Assembly: GCF_014656215.1 (NCBI RefSeq)
Contig: NZ_BNBZ01000023.1
Span: 1-64,000 of the forward strand
DNA: 64,000 bases
Origin: Streptomyces zaomyceticus
Lineage (GTDB): Bacteria; Actinomycetota; Actinomycetes; Streptomycetales; Streptomycetaceae
Direction: 5' to 3'
Shown: positions 18,652-27,259 of the stretch, piece after piece
Layout of the letters: each line of letters begins with the position of its first letter
Numbering within the stretch: the stretch's first letter is position 1
Notes under the pieces: model-generated
The model's input: only the letters and a program-made list of their open reading frames with translations
Database searches by the model: none
Told to the model about the DNA's origin: nothing
Program-made: the position numbers and the translations under genes

Positions 18652-18885
18652 TTACTTGTAGACGAAGCCCATGACGATGCCGATGAGGGCAAGCGCCTCA
18701 CAGAACGCGAAACCCATGATCTGGTTGGTGCGGATCAGGCCGGCAGCCTCGGGCTGGCGGGCGAGGGCCTGGGTGCCGTTACCGAAGATGATGCCGACGC
18801 CGACGCCGGGGCCGATGGCCGCGAGGCCGTAGCCGATCGAGGCGACGTTTCCGTTGACGGCGGCGAGAGTCTCGAGAGCGGACAT
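18652..18885 (-). CDS. atpE: Fo ATP synthase subunit c
   Basis: 77 aa, start MSALETLAAVN (18885). A hairpin of two helices is joined by the polar loop ARQPEA. The ion-carrying carboxylate is the Glu in GFAFCEALALIG on helix 2, the proton type. It is the rotor ring subunit. The start at 18885 has a GAAGGAAGAA ribosome site; the longer upstream frame is not conserved. Confidence 0.98.
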   Translation of the reverse strand: MSALETLAAVNGNVASIGYGLAAIGPGVGVGIIFGNGTQALARQPEAAGLIRTNQIMGFAFCEALALIGIVMGFVYK

Positions 18886-18972
18886 GCCGGTTCTTCCTTC
18901 TCTTTCAAGGACCCGGTGGGGGTTGGCCACCGGACGACTGTTGGTAAGGGGGGTGGTGCTGCCGGTCAGGGC

Positions 18973-19782
18973 TCAGTGGTGCTCGGAGAGCGCGCCCTGG
19001 ACGTAGCTGCAGGCCAGGAGCACGAAGACGTACGCCTGGACGGCCTGGATGAAGAGCTCGAAGGCGGTCATCACGAGGACCATCACGAACGAGGCGCCGG
19101 CGTAGACGAAGCCGAGTCCGTTCATGAGGTACCAGGTGGCGAGCGAGAACATCACGATGAGCAGGTGACCGGCGAACATGTTCGCGAACAGTCGGACCGC
19201 GTGCGTGAAGGGCCGGATCAGCAGGTTCGAGAAGAACTCGAGCACGACGACGAGCGGCAGGATCGGGCCGAGCGACTTGTCGTAGCCGACGATGTTCTTC
19301 CAGCCGCCGACGAAGCCGTGCTTCTTGAAGGTCAGCGACACCCAGAGCACGTAGACGATCAGCGCGAGACCGGCCGGGAAGGCGATCAGCGAGGTGACCG
19401 GGAACTGGGCCAGCGGGATGATCGACCAGAGGTTCAGCATCCACACGAAGAAGAACAGCGACACCATCAGCGGGACGTACTTCTCGCCGTCCTTCTTGCC
19501 GATGATCTCGTAGACGATGCCGCGCCGGACGAAGTCGTAACCGGCCTCACCGACCATCTGCATCTTGCCGGGGATCAGCTTGGGCTTGTTGAAAGCGGCC
19601 CAGAAGAACCCGACGACCACGAGCGAGCCCAGGATGGCGAGCAGCATCGGCTTGGTGAAGTCGAAGCCACCCACGGAGAAGATGGGCTCGTACATGAACG
19701 TGTGCAGGCCCGGCGCCGGGAAGCCACATCCGGTGAAGATGTGGCAATCCGGGTCGAAGGCAAGCGTCTGGTCAGCACTCAC
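18973..19782 (-). CDS. atpB: Fo ATP synthase subunit a
   Basis: About 269 aa with five to six helices. The essential stator Arg lies in HAVRLFANMFAGHLLIV, and the C-terminal helix carries AYVFVLLACSYV. It provides the proton half-channels. GTG 19782 is chosen because GAAGGAG sits at an ideal distance upstream; an ATG at 19818 would add 12 residues and lacks such a site. 87 bp separate it from atpE. Confidence 0.96.
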   Translation of the reverse strand: MSADQTLAFDPDCHIFTGCGFPAPGLHTFMYEPIFSVGGFDFTKPMLLAILGSLVVVGFFWAAFNKPKLIPGKMQMVGEAGYDFVRRGIVYEIIGKKDGEKYVPLMVSLFFFVWMLNLWSIIPLAQFPVTSLIAFPAGLALIVYVLWVSLTFKKHGFVGGWKNIVGYDKSLGPILPLVVVLEFFSNLLIRPFTHAVRLFANMFAGHLLIVMFSLATWYLMNGLGFVYAGASFVMVLVMTAFELFIQAVQAYVFVLLACSYVQGALSEHH

Positions 19783-20004
19783 CGCGGGCTCCTTCAGCGT
19801 GGCGCATAGGTACGGCAACCTCGTTGTGTCGGCGCGGCACGCAGCCGCGGGTCGGCACTGGACTGGTCTTACGGATAAGGGGGCGGCGGTTCGGCATCGA
19901 GCCTCGCGCTGGGACAGGCGTCTCGGATGCCCGCGCCCGCAGTGCCGCAGTTGGCACCGGACGATAGCAGGAAGCCGAACGCGGCTTTATCCCGGCCCTA
20001 CCCT

Positions 20005-20418
20005 TCACGACTTCGGCCCCGTCTTTTCGGGGTCGACGTACATGATCTTGGCCTTCATGTAGGCCCGGGCCTGCGCGGCGACCCACACCACGGTCGTCGC
20101 GAGCAGCGTGAAGGCGAAGGCCTTGAAGTCGAACAGCGTTGTGTCCTTGAACAAGGCCAAAAAGATGAAGAGCAGCAGCAGTTGGGCCACGTAGAGCATG
20201 AGCCCCATGGCCTGGAACAGCTGCGGCAGCGATCGCGCCGTCCGCTGGAGCACCACGAGCCCGACGCCCATGAAGAGGATCACGACCAGGGTGCCGGCGA
20301 CTGCGCCGAGCGCTCCCTTGCCGCCTGCGACCACGCCGCTGATGACCGTGGCGAGTGCGCCGACGGCAGCGGTGGGGACGGCAGTGTGCAGCAGGGTGCG
20401 TACGTCGTTGGACGGCAT
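20005..20418 (-). CDS. atpI: ATP synthase protein I
   Basis: About 137 aa with four hydrophobic helices, first gene of the atp operon. AtpI helps c-ring assembly or ion uptake. ATG 20418 (MPSNDVRTLL) has a CGGAGA site 8-9 nt upstream, while longer in-frame starts do not. 222 bp separate it from atpB. The AT-rich sequence at 20,545-20,590 upstream is the likely operon promoter region, but no convincing -35/-10 pair was found. Confidence 0.9.
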   Translation of the reverse strand: MPSNDVRTLLHTAVPTAAVGALATVISGVVAGGKGALGAVAGTLVVILFMGVGLVVLQRTARSLPQLFQAMGLMLYVAQLLLLFIFLALFKDTTLFDFKAFAFTLLATTVVWVAAQARAYMKAKIMYVDPEKTGPKS

Positions 20419-20680
20419 GGCGGTGTCTCCGCTTGATGGAGGGGGCGATGGTGTCGTCATGGACGAGCGTAAGCCCGGTCCGAGGTGGGTCTCGGGGCCA
20501 ACAGACCGTCGCACTACGGTCTTTCGGCACTGTCGCCGGGTCTCGTGAACGGTATCACAAACTATTTGAATAGGTCTTTACCCATAAGGTGTGCCAACTG
20601 TCACACCTGAGAGCTACACCGCGCGTGTGTGCACGACAGGGCGGCGCCTTGTCTGCTAATGGACGCGGATGCGGCTTTCG

Positions 20681-21991
20681 TCAACTTGGCGTTCCGGCCT
20701 TCCGCCGGTCGGTGAAGCGCGCCCGGTTGCCGATCGCGGTGGAGCCGTTGAGGCCCGCGGGCACCGGAATGCGCTCCTCCTCGACCGCGACGGGCTCCGG
20801 AGCGACCTCCACGACGGGAACCCTCTTGCGCCGCCGGTAGCGAGGCGGTACGACCGACTCGGCCCAGCGCGGCGCCCGCGGCGCGAAGCGCGGCAGCAGG
20901 AGCAGCACCAGACCGATCGCACTCAGCGCGACGACGCAGAGGACGATCCACATCGACGCCGAGTGCACCGAGTACGCCAGCGTCCCGAAGGCGATGAGCG
21001 CCGACCAGAAGTACATGATCAGGACCGCGCGGCTGTGCGAGTGCCCGATCTCGAGCAGTCGGTGGTGCAGGTGCCCGCGGTCGGCCGCGAACGGCGACTG
21101 GCCCTTCCACGTACGGCGCACGATCGCCAGGATCAGGTCCGCCATCGGGATCGCGATGATCGTCAGCGGCAGCACCAGCGGGATGAAGACGGGCAGGGCC
21201 GCGTGGGTGGCCTCGCGGGTCGAGCCCTCGAAGATCTTCAGCGCGTCCGGGTCGACCTGGCCGGTGATCGAGATGGCGGAGGCCGCCAGGATCAGACCGA
21301 TCAGCATCGAACCGGAGTCGCCCATGAAGATCCGCGCCGGATGCATGTTGTGCGGCAGGAAGCCCAGGCACATGCCCATGAGGATCACGGTGAAGAGCGT
21401 CGCGGGGGCGGCCGCCTCGATCGTGTAGCCGTACCAGAGGCGGTACGCGTACAGGAAGAAGGCCGCGGCGGCGATGCAGACCATGCCGGCGGCGAGACCG
21501 TCGAGACCGTCGACGAAGTTGACCGCGTTGATGGTGAGGACGACGAGGGCGACGGTCAGCAGCGTGCCCTGCCACGGGGTCAGGGAGACGACACCCACAC
21601 CCGGGATCGGCAGCCACAGGATCGTCAGACCCTGCGCCACCATGACGCCCGCCGAGATCATCTGCGCGCCCAGCTTGATCAGGGCGTCCAGCTCGAACTT
21701 GTCGTCCAGGACACCGATCAGCCAGATCAGGGCGGCACCGGACAGCAGCGCGCGCGGCTCGTTGGAGAGCTCGAAGACGCTGTTCAGGTTCTGCAGGTGG
21801 TCGGCGACGAGCAGACCCGCGCACAACCCGAAGAACATGGCGATGCCACCGAGCCGCGGAGTCGGTTCTCGGTGTACGTCGCGGGCGCGGATCTCCGGCA
21901 TCGCCCCGGTCGCGATGGCGAACTTCCGCACCGGGCCGGTGAGCAGGTAGGTCACAGCGGCCGTGACACAGAGCGTCAGCAGGTAATCACG
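20681..21991 (-). CDS. WecA/TagO/MraY-family undecaprenyl-phosphate sugar-1-phosphate transferase
   Basis: About 436 aa with 11 membrane helices. Family motifs are the cytoplasmic loop PTPRLGGIAMFFG, the NAVNFVDGLDGLAAG motif with catalytic Asp residues, and the HxHH-type loop RGHLHHRLLEIGHSHSRAV. It transfers a sugar-1-phosphate (GlcNAc or similar) to undecaprenyl phosphate to start a wall glycopolymer. The C-terminal ~70 residues are a charged tail. GTG codons at 22033, 22006 and 21991 are all possible; the last places a GGGGC site upstream and starts at the first helix. The sugar donor is not decidable from sequence. Confidence 0.9.
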   Translation of the reverse strand, partial: RDYLLTLCVTAAVTYLLTGPVRKFAIATGAMPEIRARDVHREPTPRLGGIAMFFGLCAGLLVADHLQNLNSVFELSNEPRALLSGAALIWLIGVLDDKFELDALIKLGAQMISAGVMVAQGLTILWLPIPGVGVVSLTPWQGTLLTVALVVLTINAVNFVDGLDGLAAGMVCIAAAAFFLYAYRLWYGYTIEAAAPATLFTVILMGMCLGFLPHNMHPARIFMGDSGSMLIGLILAASAISITGQVDPDALKIFEGSTREATHAALPVFIPLVLPLTIIAIPMADLILAIVRRTWKGQSPFAADRGHLHHRLLEIGHSHSRAVLIMYFWSALIAFGTLAYSVHSASMWIVLCVVALSAIGLVLLLLPRFAPRAPRWAESVVPPRYRRRKRVPVVEVAPEPVAVEEERIPVPAGLNGSTAIGNRARFTDRRKAGTPS

Positions 21992-22112
21992 CACGGGCTG
22001 CCCCACAGGAATAGCTGGCCATCTCAGCCCCACACCCTAGCCGTGCCGTCCATGTGCTTGGAGACACCTGGACCACCCGAACGGTTGCACAGCGACTTTC
22101 CGTGATCTTCCC

Positions 22113-23360
22113 TCAGCGTCCATACGGGGGAAATCGCCCGGTCAGCGCCCGTACCTCCGCCCGTACCCGGGCCGTCTCGCCGGCGTCGTCACGCAGCGCC
22201 GATGTGAACAACGCCGCGATCCTGGCCATCTCCGGGGCGCCCATCCCCTGCGTGGTGACGGCGGCCGTGCCGAGCCGGATGCCGCGCCCCTCCCCGTACG
22301 GCAGGGCGCAGGTGTCCAGGACCATCCCGGCCGCCGCGAGCCGGGCGCGCGCGGTGCGGCCGTCGAGGCCGAGCGGCGAGGGGTCGGCGGTGATGAGGTG
22401 GGTGTCGGTGCCGCCGGTGGTCAGCGCGAAGCCCTCGGCGGCGAGCGCGGCCGCGAGCACGCGCGCGTGCTCCACCACCCGATGGGCGTACGCCGTGAAC
22501 GCCGGGGTGGACGCCTCGCCAAAGGCCACCGCCTTCGCCGCGATCGTGTGCATCTGGGCGCCGCCCTGGGTGAACGGGAACACCGCCCGGTCGATCCGCC
22601 CCGCGAGGTCCTCGCCGCACAGGATCATTCCGCCGCGCGGACCGCGCAGCACCTTGTGGGTGGTCGCGCAGACCACGTCGGCGTACGGGACGGGGTTCGG
22701 CGCCGCTCCCCCGGCCACCAGGCCGATGGGGTGGGCCGCGTCGGCGATCAGATAGGCGCCGACCTCGTCGGCGATCTCACGGAATACCGCGTAGTCGAGA
22801 TGGCGGGGGTACGAGATCGAACCGCACACGATCGCCTTGGGGCGGTGGTGGCGGGCGAGCGCGGCGACCTGCTCGTAGTCGACGAGTCCGGTCTCGGCGT
22901 CGACGCCGTACGGCACGAAGTCGAACCAGCGCCCGGAGAAATTGGCGGGCGAACCGTGGGTGAGGTGCCCACCGTGGTCGAGCCCCATGGCGAGGACCGT
23001 GTCACCGGGCCTCAGAAGGGCCGCGTACGCCGCCAGGACGGCCGAGGAGCCCGAGTGTGCCTGCACGTTCGCGTGGTCGGCTCCGAAGAGCGCGGTGGCC
23101 CGTTCCACGGCGATCCGTTCGGCGGCGTCCACGTACTCGCAGCCACCGTGGTGACGGGCGCCGGGATACCCCTCGGCGTACTTGTTGGCGAGCGGGGAGC
23201 CGAGCGCGGCGAGGACGGCGGGCGAGGTGAAGTTCTCGGCGGCGATCAACTGCAGGCTGTCGGCCTGCCGCCGCACCTCGCCGAGCAGCACATCGGCGAT
23301 CTCCGGGTCCTGCCGGCGCAGGACGTCGAGATCCTCATCGGGGGGAGCGGTGACCGACAT
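22113..23360 (-). CDS. glyA: Serine hydroxymethyltransferase
   Basis: 415 aa, start MSVTAPPDEDLD (23360). The conserved N-terminal block is QLIAAENFTSPAVL, followed by NKYAEGYPGARHHGG. The PLP-binding Lys lies in VVCATTHKVLRGPRGG near residue 237. It interconverts serine and glycine with tetrahydrofolate, supplying one-carbon units. The C-terminal region is shorter and more variable than in E. coli GlyA, so this may be a second SHMT in the genome. It is followed by a transferase gene 122 bp away. Confidence 0.95.
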   Translation of the reverse strand: MSVTAPPDEDLDVLRRQDPEIADVLLGEVRRQADSLQLIAAENFTSPAVLAALGSPLANKYAEGYPGARHHGGCEYVDAAERIAVERATALFGADHANVQAHSGSSAVLAAYAALLRPGDTVLAMGLDHGGHLTHGSPANFSGRWFDFVPYGVDAETGLVDYEQVAALARHHRPKAIVCGSISYPRHLDYAVFREIADEVGAYLIADAAHPIGLVAGGAAPNPVPYADVVCATTHKVLRGPRGGMILCGEDLAGRIDRAVFPFTQGGAQMHTIAAKAVAFGEASTPAFTAYAHRVVEHARVLAAALAAEGFALTTGGTDTHLITADPSPLGLDGRTARARLAAAGMVLDTCALPYGEGRGIRLGTAAVTTQGMGAPEMARIAALFTSALRDDAGETARVRAEVRALTGRFPPYGR

Positions 23361-23464
23361 GTCACCAATGTAGGCACGCACTCCCCCGGCCGCCCGGCGA
23401 GCGCCGCACACCCCCGCCGAACCTCGGCCGCGCGCGTACACCCGCGCGCGTAGCCCCGCGACCG

Positions 23465-24112
23465 TCAGTCGCGCGCGCGTACACCCGTGAGCGCGGTCAC
23501 CACGGGGTCCAGTGCCTGGTTGATCTCGTCGCCGATCGAGCGGAAGAAGGTGATGGGGGCGCCGTACGGGTCGTTGACCTCGTCCGCGTCCACCGACGGG
23601 GCCAGGAGCCACCCGCGTAGAGCCGCCGCCGCGCGGACCAGGGCGCGGGCGCGCTCCACCATGCCCTCGTCGTGGGCGTCGGGGAGCGTGGCCGGGTCGA
23701 TCGCGCGGACCAGGCGGGTGAACTCCTTCAGGGTGAAGGTGCGCAGGCCCGCCGAATGGCCCATCGAGATGACCTGGGCGCGGTGGTCGCGGGTCGCCGT
23801 GAGGACCAGGTCCGCGCGGATGACGTGCTCATCGAGGAGCTCGCGCCCCACGAAGCCGCTGTAGTCCGCGCCGAAGTCGGCGAGGACCAGTTCCGCGTTG
23901 GCCTCCATCGGGGCGCCCTCGTGGCCCCAGGTGCCCGCGCTCTCCACGATCAGGCCACCGCCCAGAGGGTCGCCGAGGCGGTCGCTCAGGGCATGGCGGG
24001 TCAGCCGCTCGGTGATCGGCGAGCGGCAGACGTTGCCGGTGCTGACGTGGAGGATGCGGAAGGTGGTGCTGTCGTCGAACCCCGCTATGCCACGCCCCTC
24101 AGGGGCGGTCAA
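23465..24112 (-). CDS. LMW protein-tyrosine-phosphatase fold protein with a Ser in the nucleophile position
   Basis: 215 aa. Residues from ~14 on match the low-molecular-weight PTPase/arsenate reductase fold, but the P-loop reads HVSTGNVCRSP. In active LMW-PTPs the nucleophile is the first residue of C-X5-R, here Ser; only the second, regulatory Cys is kept. The acid loop appears as DPYG near the C-terminus. TTG 24112 overlaps the tsaC stop (ATTGA) and has a GAGGTGG site. It may be a pseudophosphatase or use another mechanism. The tight coupling to tsaC suggests co-expression. Confidence 0.8.
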   Translation of the reverse strand: MTAPEGRGIAGFDDSTTFRILHVSTGNVCRSPITERLTRHALSDRLGDPLGGGLIVESAGTWGHEGAPMEANAELVLADFGADYSGFVGRELLDEHVIRADLVLTATRDHRAQVISMGHSAGLRTFTLKEFTRLVRAIDPATLPDAHDEGMVERARALVRAAAALRGWLLAPSVDADEVNDPYGAPITFFRSIGDEINQALDPVVTALTGVRARD

Positions 24113-24756
24113 TTCGCCACCTCGAGGTCGGGTACGACCTTCCGGAGCTCCTCCGGCGACAGCGCGCCCTCGCGCAGCAGCACCGGGACCTTGCCCGTGA
24201 CGTCGACGATGGACGAGGGGACGATGCCGGGCGTCGGCCCGCCGTCGAGGTAGACGGAGACGGAGTCGCCGAGCATCTGCTGGGCGGCGTCGCAGTCCTC
24301 CGGGGACGGGTGGCCCGTGAGGTTCGCCGAGGAGACGGCCATCGGGCCGACCTCGGTGAGCAGTTCGATGGCGACCGGGTGCAGCGGCATGCGGATGGCG
24401 ACGGTGCCCCGGGTGTCGCCCAGGTCCCACTGGAGGGAGGGCTGGTGCCTGGCGACGAGGGTGAGGGCGCCGGGCCAGAAGGCGTCGACGAGCTCCCAGG
24501 CCTGCTCGGAGAAGTCCGTGACCAGGCCGTGGAGGGTGTTCGGGGAGCCGATGAGCACGGGCGTGGGCATGTTGCGGCCCCGGCCCTTGGCGGCGAGCAG
24601 ATCCGCGACGGCCTCGCTGCTGAAGGCGTCCGCCCCGATCCCGTACACGGTGTCGGTGGGCAGCACGACCAGCTCGCCCCGGCGGACGGCGGACGCGGCC
24701 TCGCGCAGACCGGTCACACGGTCGGTCGCCTCGTTGCAGTCGTATCGCCGTGCCAT
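24109..24756 (-). CDS. tsaC: L-threonylcarbamoyladenylate synthase (Sua5/YrdC/TsaC)
   Basis: 215 aa. The YrdC fold has the KxR..T-type site: VVLPTDTVYGIGADAF (~30), then GRNMPTPVLIGSP with the reduced 'KRP' loop, and SSANLTGHPSP (~142). It makes threonylcarbamoyl-AMP from Thr, HCO3- and ATP, the first step of t6A37 tRNA modification. It forms a translation-related cluster with prmC, prfA and rpmE, and overlaps the next gene by 4 bp. Confidence 0.95.
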   Translation of the reverse strand: MARRYDCNEATDRVTGLREAASAVRRGELVVLPTDTVYGIGADAFSSEAVADLLAAKGRGRNMPTPVLIGSPNTLHGLVTDFSEQAWELVDAFWPGALTLVARHQPSLQWDLGDTRGTVAIRMPLHPVAIELLTEVGPMAVSSANLTGHPSPEDCDAAQQMLGDSVSVYLDGGPTPGIVPSSIVDVTGKVPVLLREGALSPEELRKVVPDLEVAN

Positions 24757-24805
24757 CAGTTCCCGGCCTCCTCGTACGCGTGGTTCGTCATGGCGGTCAT
24801 GCCGG

Positions 24806-25651
24806 TCATGGCATGGCCTTGCGGGCGGTCGCGAAGCGCGGCCGGTTGTTCAGGTCCGGGTGGTCGGCGGCGTCGGCCCAGCCGGCCTCTTCGTTGAAGA
24901 TCCACGGCACCTGCCCGCCCTGGGTGTCCGCGTGCTCGATGACGACGAGACCGCCGGGGCGCAGCAGCCGGTGGGCGGTGCGCTCGATGCCGCGGATGGT
25001 GTCGAGGCCGTCCTCGCCGGAGAAGAGGGCCATCTCCGGGTCGTGGTCGCGGGCCTCGGGTGCGACGTACTCCCACTCGGTGAGCGGGATGTACGGCGGG
25101 TTGGAGATGACCAGGTCGACCTGGCCGTCCAGCTCGGGGAGCGCGCTCAGCGCGTCGCCCTGGTGGACGGTGACGCGGGAGCCCTCGGCGTTCTTGCGGG
25201 TCCACACGAGGGCGTCGTCGGAGAGTTCCACGGCGTGCACGCGCGAGCGCGGCACCTCCTGAGCCATGGCGAGGGCGATGGCCCCGGAGCCGGTGCACAG
25301 GTCGACGATGAGGGGTTCGACGACGTCCATGGCGCGCACGGCGTCTATGGCCCAGCCGACGACCGACTCGGTCTCGGGCCGGGGCACGAAGACCCCGGGT
25401 CCCACCTGGAGCTCCAGGTACCGGAAGAACGCCCGCCCGGTGATGTGCTGGAGCGGTTCGCGGGCCTCGCGGCGGGCGACCGTTTCCCAGTAGCGGGCGT
25501 CGAAGTCCGCGTCCTTGACGTTGTGCAGCTCCCCCCGCTTGACGCCGTGCACGAACGCGGCGAGCTCCTCGGCGTCGAAACGCGGTGAGGGAACGCCGGC
25601 GTCGGCCAGCCGCTGGGTGGCCTGGGCCACCTCGGCAAGCAGCAGGTTCAC
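24806..25651 (-). CDS. prmC: Release-factor glutamine methyltransferase (HemK)
   Basis: 281 aa. An N-terminal helical domain (1-80) is followed by a Rossmann SAM domain with VDLCTGSGAIALAMA (~114) and the catalytic NPPYIP motif (~183). It methylates the Gln of the GGQ motif in release factors. It lies directly downstream of prfA, its substrate gene, with 57 bp between them. The start is GTG 25651. Confidence 0.96.
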   Translation of the reverse strand: MNLLLAEVAQATQRLADAGVPSPRFDAEELAAFVHGVKRGELHNVKDADFDARYWETVARREAREPLQHITGRAFFRYLELQVGPGVFVPRPETESVVGWAIDAVRAMDVVEPLIVDLCTGSGAIALAMAQEVPRSRVHAVELSDDALVWTRKNAEGSRVTVHQGDALSALPELDGQVDLVISNPPYIPLTEWEYVAPEARDHDPEMALFSGEDGLDTIRGIERTAHRLLRPGGLVVIEHADTQGGQVPWIFNEEAGWADAADHPDLNNRPRFATARKAMP

Positions 25652-25708
25652 GCTGGTCCTCCGTGGTGCGGGGTGGGGGCGGGGGGGAACTTACGCCACC
25701 GGGGTCGC

Positions 25709-26785
25709 TTACGCCGCGGCGAGCTTGGCGGCCGAGTCGGCGTCGACGCAGGCCTGGATCATCGGGTCCAGTTCGCCGTCGAGCACCTGGTCCAGGTTGT
25801 ACGCCTTGAAGCCGACGCGGTGGTCCGAGATCCGGTTCTCCGGGAAGTTGTACGTACGGATCTTCTCGGACCGGTCGACGGTACGGACCTGGCTGCGACG
25901 GGCGTCGGCGGCCTTGGACTCGGCCTCCTCCTGTGCGGCGGCGAGCAGCCGGGACCGCAGGATGCGCATGGCCTGCTCCTTGTTCTGGAGCTGGCTCTTC
26001 TCGTTCTGGCAGGAGGCGACGATGCCGGTCGGCAGGTGGGTGATGCGGACGGCGGAGTCGGTGGTGTTGACCGACTGGCCGCCGGGGCCCGAGGAGCGGT
26101 AGACGTCGATGCGCAGGTCGTTGGCGTGGACCTCGACCTCGACCTCCTCGGCCTCGGGCGTGACGAGCACGCCGGCGGCGGAGGTGTGGATGCGGCCGGC
26201 CGACTCGGTCGCGGGCACGCGCTGCACGCGGTGCACCCCGCCCTCGTACTTGAGGCGCGCCCAGACGCCCTGGCCGGGCTCGGTGGCGCCGTTGCCGCCC
26301 TTGGTCTTCACGGCGACCTGGACGTCCTTGTAGCCGCCCAGCTCGGACTCGGTGGCGTCGATGATCTCGGTCTTCCAGCCGACGCGCTCGGCGTACCTCA
26401 GGTACATGCGGAGCAGGTCGCCGGCGAAGAGTGCGGACTCGTCGCCGCCCGCGCCCGCCTTGATCTCCAGGATGACGTCCTTGTCGTCGCTCGGGTCGCG
26501 CGGGACGAGGAGCAGTCGGAGCTTCTCGGTGAGCTCCTCGCGGTCCTTCTCCAGCTGCTTGACCTCGGCGGCGAAGTCGGGATCGTCGTGTGCCAGCTCG
26601 CGGGCGGTCTCGATGTCGTCACCGGTCTGCTTCCAGGCCCGGTAGGTGGCGACGATCGGGGTCAGCTCGGCGTAGCGCTTGTTCAGCTTGCGCGCGTTCG
26701 CCTGGTCGGCGTGGACCGAAGGGTCTGCGAGCTTCGTCTCCAGGTCGGCGTGCTCGCCGACCAGTTCCTCGACCGCCTCGAACAT
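25709..26785 (-). CDS. prfA: Peptide chain release factor 1
   Basis: 358 aa, full length. The N-terminal helical domain is followed by the codon-recognition domain and the GGQ loop SSGPGGQSVNTTDSAVR (~228). The C-terminal basic region ETYNF-type appears as IRTYNFPENR. It terminates translation at UAA/UAG. Gene order rpmE-prfA-prmC is conserved in actinobacteria. Confidence 0.98.
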   Translation of the reverse strand: MFEAVEELVGEHADLETKLADPSVHADQANARKLNKRYAELTPIVATYRAWKQTGDDIETARELAHDDPDFAAEVKQLEKDREELTEKLRLLLVPRDPSDDKDVILEIKAGAGGDESALFAGDLLRMYLRYAERVGWKTEIIDATESELGGYKDVQVAVKTKGGNGATEPGQGVWARLKYEGGVHRVQRVPATESAGRIHTSAAGVLVTPEAEEVEVEVHANDLRIDVYRSSGPGGQSVNTTDSAVRITHLPTGIVASCQNEKSQLQNKEQAMRILRSRLLAAAQEEAESKAADARRSQVRTVDRSEKIRTYNFPENRISDHRVGFKAYNLDQVLDGELDPMIQACVDADSAAKLAAA

Positions 26786-26882
26786 CGGGGGCTCCTGGGG
26801 TTTTCGTCAGTTGCTACGGGGACGGCAAAGCGCCGGTCCCGGCCACCCGCGCGGGGCGACCGTGGACCGGCGCAGGGGCTCG

Positions 26883-27101
26883 CTACTTGGAGCCGGCGGC
26901 CTTGCCGAAGCGGGCCTCGAAGCGGGCGACGCGGCCGCCGGTGTCGAGGATCTTCTGCTTGCCCGTGTAGAACGGGTGGCACTCGGAGCAGACCTCGGCA
27001 CGGATGGTGCCCTCGGTCAGCGTGCTCCGGGTGGTGAACGACGCGCCACAGGTGCAGCTGACCTGGGTCTCGACGTACTCGGGGTGAATCTCGCGCTTCA
27101 A
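26883..27101 (-). CDS. rpmE: 50S ribosomal protein L31, zinc-binding form
   Basis: 72 aa. It starts MKREIHPEYVETQVSC and keeps all four zinc Cys (16, 18, 38, 41), so it is the 'C+' form of L31. In Streptomyces a paired Cys-less L31 is usually under Zur control elsewhere. It is 97 bp upstream of prfA. Confidence 0.98.
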   Translation of the reverse strand: MKREIHPEYVETQVSCTCGASFTTRSTLTEGTIRAEVCSECHPFYTGKQKILDTGGRVARFEARFGKAAGSK

Positions 27102-27259
27102 GGTGTCTCCTAGTTTCGGGAGGGCTCCGGGTCGCTTCCGCGGGTTGCGGGGAGCGTGAACCGGGGCCGACGTACCAGTCTGCCAGGACCGGCCGTATCT
27201 CCCAAAACCGGGGTCGGGCCGGAACTATTCCTGAGCTGCTCCGAGCGGCGCTTCCCGGG

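Noticed and set aside
20005..22033. Biosynthetic gene cluster around the ABC exporter, chitinase or WecA-like gene
   Set aside because: No PKS, NRPS, terpene or RiPP genes are present; the neighbours are core functions.
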